Of a stretch of DNA of 64,000 nt, positions 35,174-44,093 are shown in pieces. Every line of letters starts with the position of its first letter. The first letter of the stretch is position 1. The stretch is from an uncultured Alphaproteobacteria bacterium (lineage in GTDB: Bacteria > Pseudomonadota > Alphaproteobacteria > RF32 > CAG-239): contig CALXYB010000003.1 of the NCBI GenBank assembly GCA_944392835.1, forward strand, positions 159,712 through 223,711, written 5' to 3'. The position numbers and the translations under genes are program-made. The notes below the pieces were generated by a model. The model was given only the letters and a program-made list of their open reading frames with translations. It did no database searches and had not been told where the DNA came from.

Positions 35174-35491
35174 ATGGAAACAGTTTTATTAGTGGTTCAC
35201 TTGCTGGTAGCAATCTTTTTGGTTGCTCTGATTTTGATGCAACGCTCCGGCGGCGGTGCTTTGGATGGCTTAGGCGGCGGTAGCGGCGCTAGCTCTATCT
35301 TGAGCGCACGTGGCACAGGCAATATGCTGACCAGAACAACAGCCATTTTGGCAACAATCTTTTTCTTAACCAGCATTTCGCTCTCAATCTATTATAAAGG
35401 TGCACAGCCGAAACCGACCTCCATTTTGGAGCAAGCTCCGGCAACATCATCAGCACCTTCGGTTCCAAGCGCACCGGTAGCTGAGAAATAA
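35174..35491 (+). CDS. secG: SecG preprotein translocase subunit
   Basis: The 105-residue protein has the two membrane helices of SecG, with the conserved glycine-rich cytoplasmic loop LMQRSGGGALDGLGGGSG and the LTRTTAILATIFF second helix. It ends in a Pro/Ala/Ser-rich tail of about 30 residues, typical of alphaproteobacteria. It assists SecYE in protein export across the inner membrane. It sits 25 bases after tpiA. AAGGA precedes the start. Confidence 0.95.
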   Translation: METVLLVVHLLVAIFLVALILMQRSGGGALDGLGGGSGASSILSARGTGNMLTRTTAILATIFFLTSISLSIYYKGAQPKPTSILEQAPATSSAPSVPSAPVAEK

Positions 35492-35512
35492 ATGATAAAG
35501 ATGACCAGACAT

Positions 35513-35550
35513 AAGGCACCCTCTCTTTTGAGATGGTGCCTTTGTCTCTT
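35513..35550 (+). terminator. Terminator or attenuator between secG and pyrG
   Basis: AAGGCACC ... GGTGCCTT hairpin containing an inner TCTC/GAGA stem, then TTGTCTCTTTT. The pyrG start codon is 34 bases on, so it may also be an attenuator of pyrG. Confidence 0.6.
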
Positions 35551-35583
35551 TTAAGTAACCAAATTTATATGGGAATTGTACGA

Positions 35584-37251
35584 ATGACTGAACTGACAAA
35601 TCTTGATAACGTATTGTCAAAAAAAGCAAAATTCATTTTTATTACGGGTGGTGTTGTTTCATCTTTGGGCAAAGGCCTAGCCTCGGCATCTCTGGCTTCC
35701 ATTTTGCAGGCGAGGGGCTTTAAGGTACGTTTACGCAAGCTTGATCCTTATTTGAATGTGGATCCCGGAACAATGAGCCCCTACCAACATGGTGAGGTTT
35801 TTGTAACCGATGACGGAACGGAAGCAGACCTTGACTTAGGCCACTATGAGCGTTTTTCTGGCGTTCCGGCCAAACGCACGGATAGTATTACCACAGGCAA
35901 GATTTATCAAAGAGTCATTGACAAAGAACGCCATGGCGATTATCTGGGGGCAACAATTCAGGTCATTCCGCATGTAACCAACGAGATTAAAGACTTTATT
36001 TATTCTGACGTAACCGACGAAGATTTTGTCTTGTGCGAAATCGGCGGAACAGTCGGCGATATTGAAGGTCAGCCTTATTTGGAGGCGATTCGTCAGGTCG
36101 CTTATGACTTGGGACGCGACAGAATAATGTTCATTCACGTTACCTTGTTGCCATACATTCCGGCGGCAGGAGAGCTCAAAACCAAGCCGACCCAACATTC
36201 TGTTAAGAAGTTGCAAGAATATGGTATCCAGCCGGATATGCTGCTTTGCCGTTCTCAAACACCGATTCCGCAAAACGAGAAACGCAAGATTGCTTTGTTC
36301 TGCAATATTAGAGAAGACAATGTTATTGCCGCGCTTGATGTTGATACGATATATCAGGTTCCGGTAGCTTATTCGCATGAAGGTATGGATGCACAAGTTT
36401 GCAAACATTTTGGCTTAGATTGCGGTAAAGAGCCGGATTTAAGCAAATGGGAAAATATTGTTAACACGATTCGCTGCCCCGAAGGCGAGGTCAAAATTGC
36501 TGTTGTCGGTAAATATACACAGCTTTTGGAGGCCTATAAGTCTTTGAACGAAGCCTTGACCCATGGTGGCATAGCCAACAAATTTAAGGTTCGCATTAAA
36601 TGGATAGATTCTGAACTGTTAGAGCATAATGACCCTGCGACCTATTTGGCTGAAGTTAACGGTATCTTGGTCCCCGGCGGCTTTGGCGAAAGAGGAACGG
36701 AAGGCAAAATGTTAGCCATTAAATATGCCCGTGAAAATAATGTTCCTTTCTTGGGTATCTGCTTTGGTATGCAGTTGGCCGTTATTGAAACCATGCGTAA
36801 TGTTGCCGGAATTAAGACTGCGGGCACGACCGAGTTTGGTAAGGCTTGCGAACCGGTAGTAGGTTTAATGACCGAATGGGACAAAGACGGAGCCAAACAA
36901 ATCCGCCACAAAGATGGAGATTTAGGCGGCACAATGCGTCTGGGTGCATATGAATCTGTTTTGGATAAAGATTCTTTAGCGCGCAAAATTTATGGCAAAG
37001 ATAAAATCTCTGAGCGCCACCGTCATCGTTATGAAGTTAATATTAAGTACGAGGACCAATTACGCCAAGCAGGTATGGTTATTGCGGGTAAATCGCCTGA
37101 TGGCAAATTGCCGGAAATTTGTGAGCGTCCGGATCATCCGTGGTTTATCGGCGTACAGTTCCACCCTGAACTGAAGTCTAAACCTTTTGCGCCGCATCCG
37201 CTGTTTGTTTCTTTCGTTAAGGCGGCTATTGATAAAAGCCGATTACTCTAA
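35584..37251 (+). CDS. pyrG: CTP synthase
   Basis: The 555-residue enzyme has the synthetase domain ([22 protein letters not shown] at its start, and [23 protein letters not shown]), and the glutamine amidotransferase domain with the nucleophile in [12 protein letters not shown] and the His/Glu pair in QFHPELKS. It converts UTP to CTP with glutamine. I chose ATG 35584, the first with a full-length homologous N-terminus; two ATGs upstream lack ribosome sites. Its stop overlaps the next start by one base. A hairpin lies just upstream. Confidence 0.96.
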   Translation: MTELTNLDNVLSKKAKFIFITGGVVSSLGKGLASASLASILQARGFKVRLRKLDPYLNVDPGTMSPYQHGEVFVTDDGTEADLDLGHYERFSGVPAKRTDSITTGKIYQRVIDKERHGDYLGATIQVIPHVTNEIKDFIYSDVTDEDFVLCEIGGTVGDIEGQPYLEAIRQVAYDLGRDRIMFIHVTLLPYIPAAGELKTKPTQHSVKKLQEYGIQPDMLLCRSQTPIPQNEKRKIALFCNIREDNVIAALDVDTIYQVPVAYSHEGMDAQVCKHFGLDCGKEPDLSKWENIVNTIRCPEGEVKIAVVGKYTQLLEAYKSLNEALTHGGIANKFKVRIKWIDSELLEHNDPATYLAEVNGILVPGGFGERGTEGKMLAIKYARENNVPFLGICFGMQLAVIETMRNVAGIKTAGTTEFGKACEPVVGLMTEWDKDGAKQIRHKDGDLGGTMRLGAYESVLDKDSLARKIYGKDKISERHRHRYEVNIKYEDQLRQAGMVIAGKSPDGKLPEICERPDHPWFIGVQFHPELKSKPFAPHPLFVSFVKAAIDKSRLL

Positions 37252-37649
37252 TGGAAAATTTGGAAGAGCGCCTAAGCGGTTTAGAAAATAACAATTGTGA
37301 GGTGTTCGGTTTTACCTTAGATAATGCCGAGCCCTCACAACAAGAGCGGTTTATTGCCTTACTTTCTCAAGCAACCAAGCTTGAGGTTTTAGGGCTGACC
37401 GCTCTTAAACCATTAACAAGCATTAAAGATGAATGGGAACAACAACAAGCAAAAAATTATCGTAATGAAAAGAAGATTGGCGAAGATAGGGCTCGGGTTG
37501 CTTATTTTTACGAGAAAATTTTGCCTCAAATGCTCAAAATTTTGCCCAATCTGCCAAATCTGCAAGAATTATTGCTATGTAACATTACGCTCTCAGAAGA
37601 GGACAAAGCAAAGTTACCTCTTGGTCTAAAACTTATTGATATTTGTTAA
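37251..37649 (+). CDS. Hypothetical protein coupled to pyrG
   Basis: The start codon overlaps the pyrG stop (TAATG), which suggests translational coupling. The 132-residue product has a Leu-rich C-terminal segment (LPNLPNLQELLLCNITLSEEDKAKLPLGLKLIDIC) that resembles one or two leucine-rich repeats, preceded by a helical, charged region. No family is recognised. It has no signal or membrane segment, so it is probably cytoplasmic. Why it is attached to pyrG is unknown. Confidence 0.65.
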   Translation: MENLEERLSGLENNNCEVFGFTLDNAEPSQQERFIALLSQATKLEVLGLTALKPLTSIKDEWEQQQAKNYRNEKKIGEDRARVAYFYEKILPQMLKILPNLPNLQELLLCNITLSEEDKAKLPLGLKLIDIC

Positions 37650-37717
37650 AGCAGAGTTGCTAAATAAAGCATTCTGTGCTATAACACTCAAACCAAAAAC
37701 ACAAAAAGGAACAGACT

Positions 37718-38563
37718 ATGGAACAAAGAATAATAGAAATCGGTAATTTTAAGATTGGCAACAAGCTTCCTCTTGCTTTGTTAGCCGGACCTTGCCAAAT
37801 AGAGAGCCGCCAACATGCCATAGATATGGCCGGCGCTATGGTTGAAATCACCAAGGAGTTGGGAATCAACTACATTTTTAAAGCCTCTTTTGACAAGGCT
37901 AACCGCACTTCAATCAACGGCGCACGCGGTGTTGGACTGGAAGAGGGAATGCTAACCTTTGAAGAGATTAAGAAACTCTACAACAATATTCCGATTGTTA
38001 CTGATGTCCATGAAAAAGAACAATGCGGCATTGTTGCGCAATATGTTGATATGTTGCAAATTCCGGCATTTTTGTGCCGTCAGACGGATTTGGTCGTGGC
38101 CGCAGCCAAGACCGGAAAAGTCGTAAACATCAAAAAAGGTCAGTTCTGCGCCCCATGGGATATGAAGCATATTGTAAAAAAAGCAGAAGATGCAGGAAAC
38201 TCTAACGTTTGTTTGACAGAGCGCGGTGCTAGTTTTGGTTACAACACTTTGGTAACAGACTTCCGTGGCTTGCCGACAATGGCAAGAGAAACAGGTTGTC
38301 CGGTAATTTTTGATGCGACACACTCTGTTCAGCAACCGAGCGGTCAAGGCGGAACATCTGGCGGACAAAGAGAATTTGCGCCCGTTTTGGCTCGCGCCGC
38401 AGTTGCAGTTGGTGTTGCGGCTGTGTTTATTGAAACACACGACAATCCGGATAAAGCCTTGTCAGACGGCCCGAATATGATACCCTTGAAAGATATGAAG
38501 AGGGTCTTGAGTGAACTGATGACCTATGACAGCGTAACAAAATCAATCATTCACGATTATTAA
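37718..38563 (+). CDS. kdsA: 3-deoxy-D-manno-octulosonate 8-phosphate synthase
   Basis: The 281-residue enzyme shows the family blocks AGPCQIES, FKASFDKANRTS, VTDVHE, QTDLVVAAAKTG, GQFCAPWDM and DGPNMIPL. It condenses phosphoenolpyruvate and arabinose-5-phosphate to KDO-8-phosphate, a step of lipopolysaccharide inner-core synthesis, so the organism probably makes LPS. The metal-type Cys of the metal-dependent subgroup may lie in LLAGPCQI (the position expected for it is Cys). Normal length, followed by a strong terminator. Confidence 0.96.
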   Translation: MEQRIIEIGNFKIGNKLPLALLAGPCQIESRQHAIDMAGAMVEITKELGINYIFKASFDKANRTSINGARGVGLEEGMLTFEEIKKLYNNIPIVTDVHEKEQCGIVAQYVDMLQIPAFLCRQTDLVVAAAKTGKVVNIKKGQFCAPWDMKHIVKKAEDAGNSNVCLTERGASFGYNTLVTDFRGLPTMARETGCPVIFDATHSVQQPSGQGGTSGGQREFAPVLARAAVAVGVAAVFIETHDNPDKALSDGPNMIPLKDMKRVLSELMTYDSVTKSIIHDY

Positions 38564-38571
38564 GCCAAAAC

Positions 38572-38604
38572 CTCCCCGAACTTCAAAACTCGGGGAGAAT
38601 TTTT
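38572..38604 (+). terminator. kdsA terminator
   Basis: CTCCCCGA / TCGGGGAG stem with a ten-base loop, then AATTTTT. Confidence 0.9.
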
Positions 38605-38616
38605 AAGAGAAAAGCG

Positions 38617-38745
38617 ATGAAAGATTTTTTAAGACAAAGAGGAACCTGGCTGATATTGCTATGCGCATTACTGGCAATATTGTCAGCTTGGGAGTTTGAT
38701 AAAAACCCGCCAAATTGGGTTTATGAGGTAATGACGAGGGAATAA
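38617..38745 (+). CDS. Small membrane protein ORF, 42 residues
   Basis: A 129-base frame from ATG 38617 to the TAA at 38743 codes for a product with a hydrophobic helix (WLILLCALLAILSAW), a positive N-terminus and a soluble tail with NPPNWVYEVM. It ends one base before the TTG start of recO, which may couple the two. The ribosome site is weak (AAGAGAAAAG). The clear helix, charge bias and proximity to recO support a real small membrane protein, but no homologue family is recognised. Confidence 0.55.
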   Translation: MKDFLRQRGTWLILLCALLAILSAWEFDKNPPNWVYEVMTRE

Positions 38746-38746
38746 G

Positions 38747-39463
38747 TTGCAGTTCACGGACGAAGGCTACATCATAAACGTCAGAAAACATGGCGAGAGC
38801 TCGTTGATACTAACCCTCATAACCAAAGAGCACGGCAAAATAATCGGTTATGTTAAGGGCGGGCACAGCAAAAAAAACTTAGGTGTTTATCAGCCGGGCA
38901 ATCTGATAAGCATAGATGCTTATGCGCGCTTAGAAGAAAATATGCTGACCATAAGAGCCGAGCTCTTAAAGCCGATAGCCGTGCATTTTATAAGCGATGC
39001 CAAGAAGTTGGCCGCGCTGATGTCATTATGCGAACTTTGCAATATCTGTATGCCAGAAAAAGCGGAATTAGAGCGATTTTATTATATGATAGACAGCTTT
39101 TTTAACCTAATAGATGAAGATAATTGGCTAGTACATTATTCTTATTTTGAATTTTATCTATTAGACTTCTTGGGTATAGGTCTAGATTTAAGCGAATGCT
39201 CTGCCACCGGCGCCACAGAAAATCTGGAATATGTTTCGCCAAAAACAGGTAAGGCCGTCTGCGCCGAAGCCGGAGAACCTTATAAGGCGAGGTTATTCAG
39301 ATTTCCGCATTATATTGTGGATAAGAACTATGCGCCAAGCCTTGCTGAAGTAGCAGAACTCTTAAAAATGACCGAGTTTTTCCTCAATAAAAACTTTTTT
39401 CAAACTCATAACTTGAAATTCCCGCCAAACCGTGCTAATTTGCTCCATAACTTAGGCCTATAA
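38747..39463 (+). CDS. recO: DNA repair protein RecO
   Basis: The 238-residue protein starts at a TTG with GAGGG at the right distance, matching the family's opening (the family's EGYIINVRKHGESS block). It has the OB-fold N-terminal region (residues 1-80) and the C-terminal region with LDLSECSATGATENLEYVSPKTGKAV. It helps load RecA with RecR in recombinational repair. The TTG start is inferred from alignment with the usual N-terminus; the small 42-residue ORF ends one base upstream. Confidence 0.92.
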   Translation: MQFTDEGYIINVRKHGESSLILTLITKEHGKIIGYVKGGHSKKNLGVYQPGNLISIDAYARLEENMLTIRAELLKPIAVHFISDAKKLAALMSLCELCNICMPEKAELERFYYMIDSFFNLIDEDNWLVHYSYFEFYLLDFLGIGLDLSECSATGATENLEYVSPKTGKAVCAEAGEPYKARLFRFPHYIVDKNYAPSLAEVAELLKMTEFFLNKNFFQTHNLKFPPNRANLLHNLGL

Positions 39464-39484
39464 ACGATTTTAGAGTAATTTTTT

Positions 39485-41707
39485 ATGGAAGAAACAGAAG
39501 AGAAAATCAGAGATGTTCACCTCTCGGAGGAACTGAGCAAAAGATATTTGTCTTATGCCATGTCAACCATTGTTGACCGTGCTTTGCCGGATGTGCGAGA
39601 CGGCTTAAAACCCGTGCATCGCCGCTTGCTTTTTGCTATGCGCCAACTTCATTTGGACCCAAAATCCGGCTTTAAGAAATGTGCGCGCGTGGTCGGTGAT
39701 GTTATCGGTAAATATCACCCGCATGGCGATAGTGCGGTTTATGGCGCAATGGTACGTCTGGCGCAGGACTTTTCGGTGCGCTATCCTTTGGTAGATGGGC
39801 AGGGAAACTTTGGTAATATTGACGGAGACGGCGCCGCCGCCATGCGTTATACCGAAGCCCGCTTGACCGAGTTTGCTATGGCTCTGATGGAAGGCCTGAA
39901 TGACAATGCCGTAGATTTTCGCGAAACCTATGACGGCGAGGAGGAAGAGCCCGTTGTAATGCCCTCAATGGTACCAAACTTGCTCTGCAACGGTTCGGCC
40001 GGTATTGCTGTTGGTATGGCAACCAACATTCCGCCGCATAACTTAAGCGAAGTCTGCGATGCTTTGCTTTACCTGATTGAAAAGCCCGATTGCGAGATGG
40101 AACCTTTGGTTCGCCGCATTAAAGGACCTGATTTTCCGACCGGCGGCGTCATAATTGACAGCTTTGAGAGTATTCTAAACACCTACAAACAAGGCAAGGG
40201 CACATTTCGTATCCGCGCCAAGTGGGAAAAAGAAGATTTAGGTCATGGGCAATACCAAATCATCATCACGGAGATACCTTATCAGGTTATCAAATCCAAG
40301 TTGATTGAAAAGATTGCACAATTATTGATGGACAAGAAACTTCCGATGTTAAATGACATCAGAGATGAGTCCACCCATGATGTCCGCATCGCTTTAGAGC
40401 CCAAAAACCGCACGGTTGACGCCAATCTGTTAATGGAACATTTATTCAAGAACACGGATTTGGAAAGCCGCTTTGCCATGAATATGAACGTGCTGGATTC
40501 AGACGGTGTGCCACGCGTAATGTGTATTAAAGATGTTTTGGTAGAGTTCTTAAACCATCGGCATGAAGTTCTCAAACGCCGCACACAGTACCGGTTAGAC
40601 AAGATAAACAATCGTCTGGAGATTTTGGCCGGTTACCTGATTGCTTACCTAAACTTAGATGAGGTAATCCGCATCATCCGCGAAGAAGATGACCCCAAAG
40701 CGGTTATGATGAAAAAATTTGAACTGACCGAAAACCAGACCGAAGCCATTCTGAATATGAAGCTGCGTTCTCTGCGTAAGTTAGAAGAAACGGAGATTAA
40801 GCGCGAGTTTGATGATTTATCGGCAGAAAAAGGCGAATTAGAGGCTTTGTTGGCTGATGAGAGCAAACGTTGGCAAGCTCTGGCCGAAGAAATCAAAGCC
40901 ATTCGCGAAAAATTTGGCAAAAAGACCGCTTTAGGCAAGCGCCGCACCGAATTTGCCGAAGTCTCGGAAGATATAGAAGTTCCTTTGGAAGTCTTTGTGG
41001 AGAAAGAGCCGATTACGGTTATTTTGTCACAAAAAGGCTGGATACGTTGCATCAAAGGCTATGCAGATTTGAACGATGACTTCAAGTTCAAAGATGACGA
41101 TGCCTTACAAATCGCTTTGCATGCCCAAACTACGGATAGGATTATCTTCTTTGATACATCAGGAAAATTCTTCACCGTTCAGGCTTCAGAGATTCCGAGC
41201 GGCAGAGGTTTTGGTCAACCCCTGCGTTTAATGATAGATTTAGGCAATAATGATAATATTTGTCAGGCTTTTGTCTTTGAGCCTAAGGCTTCCTATATCA
41301 TTGCCTCCAACACAGGTAAAGGCTTTATGGTAGACGAAAACCATATTATTGCCCAAACACGTAATGGTCGTAAGATAATGAACTTAGGCGAGGGCGAGGT
41401 TGCCACATTTTGCGTCAAGGTCAAAGGTGACAGCGTTGCCGTTGTCGGTGATAACCGCAAGCTTCTTATCTTTCCGGCAGAAGAGATTCCGACCATGGCC
41501 AGAGGCCGCGGCGTAACTTTGCAAAAATACAAAGACGGCGGCTTGGCAGATATCCAAAGCTTTAATGCGGCAGAAGGCTTTTCTTATGCCAGAAGCGGCG
41601 GCGTAAAAGTTGAGACAGATTTGCTGGCTTGGCTTGGACACCGCGCGCAAGTCGGCAAGCTTGTACCTTTTGGCTTCCCGAAAAACAACAAGTTTATGGG
41701 CAAATAA
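39485..41707 (+). CDS. parC: DNA topoisomerase IV subunit A
   Basis: The 740-residue protein opens with the family's [29 protein letters not shown] block and has the catalytic Tyr region [12 protein letters not shown] near residue 120. The C-terminal half holds divergent beta-pinwheel repeats. It decatenates daughter chromosomes together with ParE, and is a quinolone target. It follows recO closely, as is common in alphaproteobacteria. The stop overlaps the next small gene. Length is normal. Confidence 0.96.
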   Translation: MEETEEKIRDVHLSEELSKRYLSYAMSTIVDRALPDVRDGLKPVHRRLLFAMRQLHLDPKSGFKKCARVVGDVIGKYHPHGDSAVYGAMVRLAQDFSVRYPLVDGQGNFGNIDGDGAAAMRYTEARLTEFAMALMEGLNDNAVDFRETYDGEEEEPVVMPSMVPNLLCNGSAGIAVGMATNIPPHNLSEVCDALLYLIEKPDCEMEPLVRRIKGPDFPTGGVIIDSFESILNTYKQGKGTFRIRAKWEKEDLGHGQYQIIITEIPYQVIKSKLIEKIAQLLMDKKLPMLNDIRDESTHDVRIALEPKNRTVDANLLMEHLFKNTDLESRFAMNMNVLDSDGVPRVMCIKDVLVEFLNHRHEVLKRRTQYRLDKINNRLEILAGYLIAYLNLDEVIRIIREEDDPKAVMMKKFELTENQTEAILNMKLRSLRKLEETEIKREFDDLSAEKGELEALLADESKRWQALAEEIKAIREKFGKKTALGKRRTEFAEVSEDIEVPLEVFVEKEPITVILSQKGWIRCIKGYADLNDDFKFKDDDALQIALHAQTTDRIIFFDTSGKFFTVQASEIPSGRGFGQPLRLMIDLGNNDNICQAFVFEPKASYIIASNTGKGFMVDENHIIAQTRNGRKIMNLGEGEVATFCVKVKGDSVAVVGDNRKLLIFPAEEIPTMARGRGVTLQKYKDGGLADIQSFNAAEGFSYARSGGVKVETDLLAWLGHRAQVGKLVPFGFPKNNKFMGK

Positions 41708-41886
41708 TGGCAGAGATTTTGTTTGAGTTTGTGCGGGTAGGGCATAGCGTCAAGGTAACGGCCATAGAGCCGGAAACTAAGATTGAGGCTTCTGTCGTTG
41801 TGCCCGACACGCTTTCTCAGGACCAAATGAAGTTTCAGGCCCTAAATCGGCTGAAATATGTCCTGAAGAAAAAAGAGGAAGAATAA
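41707..41886 (+). CDS. DUF6898-like small protein
   Basis: A 59-residue protein whose ATG shares a base with the parC stop, so it is translationally coupled. Its sequence (EILFEFVRVGHSVKVTAIEP, then VVPDTLSQDQMKFQALNRLKYVL) matches my recollection of the DUF6898 family, which is common in alphaproteobacteria beside other genes. It is acidic/basic-mixed and cytoplasmic. The role is unknown. Confidence 0.75.
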   Translation: MAEILFEFVRVGHSVKVTAIEPETKIEASVVVPDTLSQDQMKFQALNRLKYVLKKKEEE

Positions 41887-41887
41887 T

Positions 41888-41931
41888 TTTACAAAATTGA
41901 CAAAATATGTTATAAGTTAAAAACATATTTT
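41888..41931 (+). promoter_or_regulatory. Sigma-70 promoter with an overlapping dyad, 41.9-48.7 kb operon
   Basis: TTTACA (41888-41893) and TATAAG (41911-41916) are 17 bases apart. Overlapping this, AAAATATGT (41902-41910) and ACATATTTT (41923-41931) form a perfect 9-base inverted repeat with a 12-base spacer, so a repressor could block the -10 region. Confidence 0.6.
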
Positions 41932-41942
41932 AGGAGTTTGTA

Positions 41943-43982
41943 ATGAGTTCAGAAATAGGAATTGGCCGCCGAGACTTGAGTTGCCCCAACCATTGGGACG
42001 AAAATGTGCCAGAAGACTGCTTCTTGCATGGCAAAAATCTGTTAATCATCCCTGGAGACGGCACAAATGACGAATATGATGCCAACGCCATTTGCAAAGT
42101 TGCTGAAAATTTTCTGCATAATAATGATATATCAGATTTTGACGGGCATATTTATAGTCTTTTTTACCCCAATACTTGTAATTGCCAAACGCATCGCCTA
42201 AACCAAAAAGCGGAGCTCAATTTATTAGATGACAGGCTCTATCCTTTAGTCAAAAAGCATCAAGACTATTATACAAAAATTTTTGACACTTATCTCTTGC
42301 CCTTAATATCTGAAGATAATGGCAAAAAAAGATTAAGCAAGGAAAAAGCCGCCAAAAGAATGCGCAACTTGCCGATGATCAGCCATTGCCACGGCGGACC
42401 GGTATTTTTTGAGCTGGAAAACTTATTTTTGCAAAATATGGAGCGTTTAGGTTATTCGGCAGATGAAAAGAAATATATTCAAAAACAAATGTTTGTCTTA
42501 GACATAGCTTCGGCCATGCCTTACGGAAAGACAAATTCAAGCGTCTTGCATATTGTATCTCAAAAAGATGAAGGTGCCGTGAAGAACTGGCGGCTCGGAA
42601 GTCTGAACAGATACACCCAAGACCGCAAGCTCAAACAATCCGTAAATGCTTTGTTAGAGGTTTCTCCAAACGAGAATGTTCTTTTGCTTTCTCATCTTTA
42701 CGACCAAGAAAAATGCGCTGCTCAAGATGTTTTGTACCCAAGCGAACATACCTCAGATTCATATTTGGATATCAAAAAAAATGATGACCTGAGAGACACC
42801 TCTGAGGCAGAAATTCTAAATGAAGCATTAAAAGTCAGTGCCTTAGCAATCTCCGGTCAAGAAGATATATCAGAGCTCAAACAATTTTTTCAAAAAATGC
42901 CTTTAACAAAACAGCTTTACAATGTCGGTCAAAAATATCTGTCTTCTTACCAGCAATTTCGTGCAAAATTGTTAGATGCGGAGCTAAAAATGTTTGCAGA
43001 TGTTCAGGCTCAAGATGCAGAGTTGTTTAAAAGATTAACAATCAAAGAGCTTTTGTTTAGAAGAGATTTTGACCAAAAATCGGCCTTTGAATATATCACA
43101 CAAAGTAACAATGCCGAATTTGTCAAACAAATGATGAAGTATCTAAACAGCGGAAATGTTCAAAAAGACACAATTCCTCCGCGTCTGTTGCAAAATGCTC
43201 TAAATGAAAATTTCCGTCAGAAAGACTTTGCCGTTTATGGTGCTTTAATAGAGCAGGGGCATCATAACCTACCGGAGCAAATCAAAGCCGAGAATATGGA
43301 CGCGGAAGACATACCGCAGATTTTGCCGATACTGAAAAAGTGCAAATTAAGCAACCAAAGTTTGTACACGCTCTTGCCGATTTACCTTAAAGCCGCAGAG
43401 ATAAAAGACGAACAAACCAAAGATGAAACAAGAGCTGCCTTGTTTTCTATGCTCACACCAAAAACTCTTGGCATAAAAGATGCCTTTATGCTTTATGAAA
43501 AAGCAGGAAAACAGCCTAACTCTCAACCAGAAAAATTGCAAAAAGCTTACCAGCAACACATTTCAGCTTTAGCATTGAAGGAAAAAAACTTTCTGCCTCT
43601 CCGAGATATTGAGGAATCTCGCCAGACAGATAGAGGCATCTACGAGTTGCTGACATCCAAGGCCAAAGAGCATTTGGAAGAAGTCTGTAACAAAGAAAAA
43701 ATAAAAAATCTTAATACTTATGCCGCGTCAATGCTGCGCTCGGGAACATTATGCGAGCAAAAGAACTACACTTTGCTTTATACGAGAGATCTAGACGAGC
43801 AAGGTAAAAAAGATTTTATAGAACAAATTGAAGAATATCATCACCACAATCGCTTGAAAAAGAAAAGCTATGCGGAACTTTTAAAAGACATAAAACAATA
43901 CATCACCAATCAAAATCCGGATATGTTGCAAAATCAAAAGGTTGCAAAACAAACAACCCTAGACAACGGCGGTCGCGATTAA
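41943..43982 (+). CDS. Unknown 679-residue protein with alpha/beta-hydrolase-like N-terminus
   Basis: The N-terminal 280 residues look like an alpha/beta hydrolase. They have a strand then a Gly-Asp-Gly loop (LLIIPGDGTNDEYDA), a turn SHCHGG at residues 147-152 resembling the nucleophile elbow GxSxG with Cys in place of Ser, an Asp in HIVSQKDEGAV near 209, and a His near residue 269. These three would be placed in Cys-Asp-His order. The remaining about 400 residues are helical without a recognised domain. No signal or membrane segment is seen. AGGAG precedes the start. It is first in a possible operon with the large coiled-coil gene. The hydrolase call is inference from motif spacing. Confidence 0.6.
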   Translation: MSSEIGIGRRDLSCPNHWDENVPEDCFLHGKNLLIIPGDGTNDEYDANAICKVAENFLHNNDISDFDGHIYSLFYPNTCNCQTHRLNQKAELNLLDDRLYPLVKKHQDYYTKIFDTYLLPLISEDNGKKRLSKEKAAKRMRNLPMISHCHGGPVFFELENLFLQNMERLGYSADEKKYIQKQMFVLDIASAMPYGKTNSSVLHIVSQKDEGAVKNWRLGSLNRYTQDRKLKQSVNALLEVSPNENVLLLSHLYDQEKCAAQDVLYPSEHTSDSYLDIKKNDDLRDTSEAEILNEALKVSALAISGQEDISELKQFFQKMPLTKQLYNVGQKYLSSYQQFRAKLLDAELKMFADVQAQDAELFKRLTIKELLFRRDFDQKSAFEYITQSNNAEFVKQMMKYLNSGNVQKDTIPPRLLQNALNENFRQKDFAVYGALIEQGHHNLPEQIKAENMDAEDIPQILPILKKCKLSNQSLYTLLPIYLKAAEIKDEQTKDETRAALFSMLTPKTLGIKDAFMLYEKAGKQPNSQPEKLQKAYQQHISALALKEKNFLPLRDIEESRQTDRGIYELLTSKAKEHLEEVCNKEKIKNLNTYAASMLRSGTLCEQKNYTLLYTRDLDEQGKKDFIEQIEEYHHHNRLKKKSYAELLKDIKQYITNQNPDMLQNQKVAKQTTLDNGGRD

Positions 43983-44093
43983 GCTTGTGGATAAGTAGAA
44001 TCTTTTAGGTTGAAACGCTTTGAATTTATAATTTTTTGCTATATTCTGAGCCAAGTAATTTTTATATTTGGGGAAATATAGGGGATTATATTT

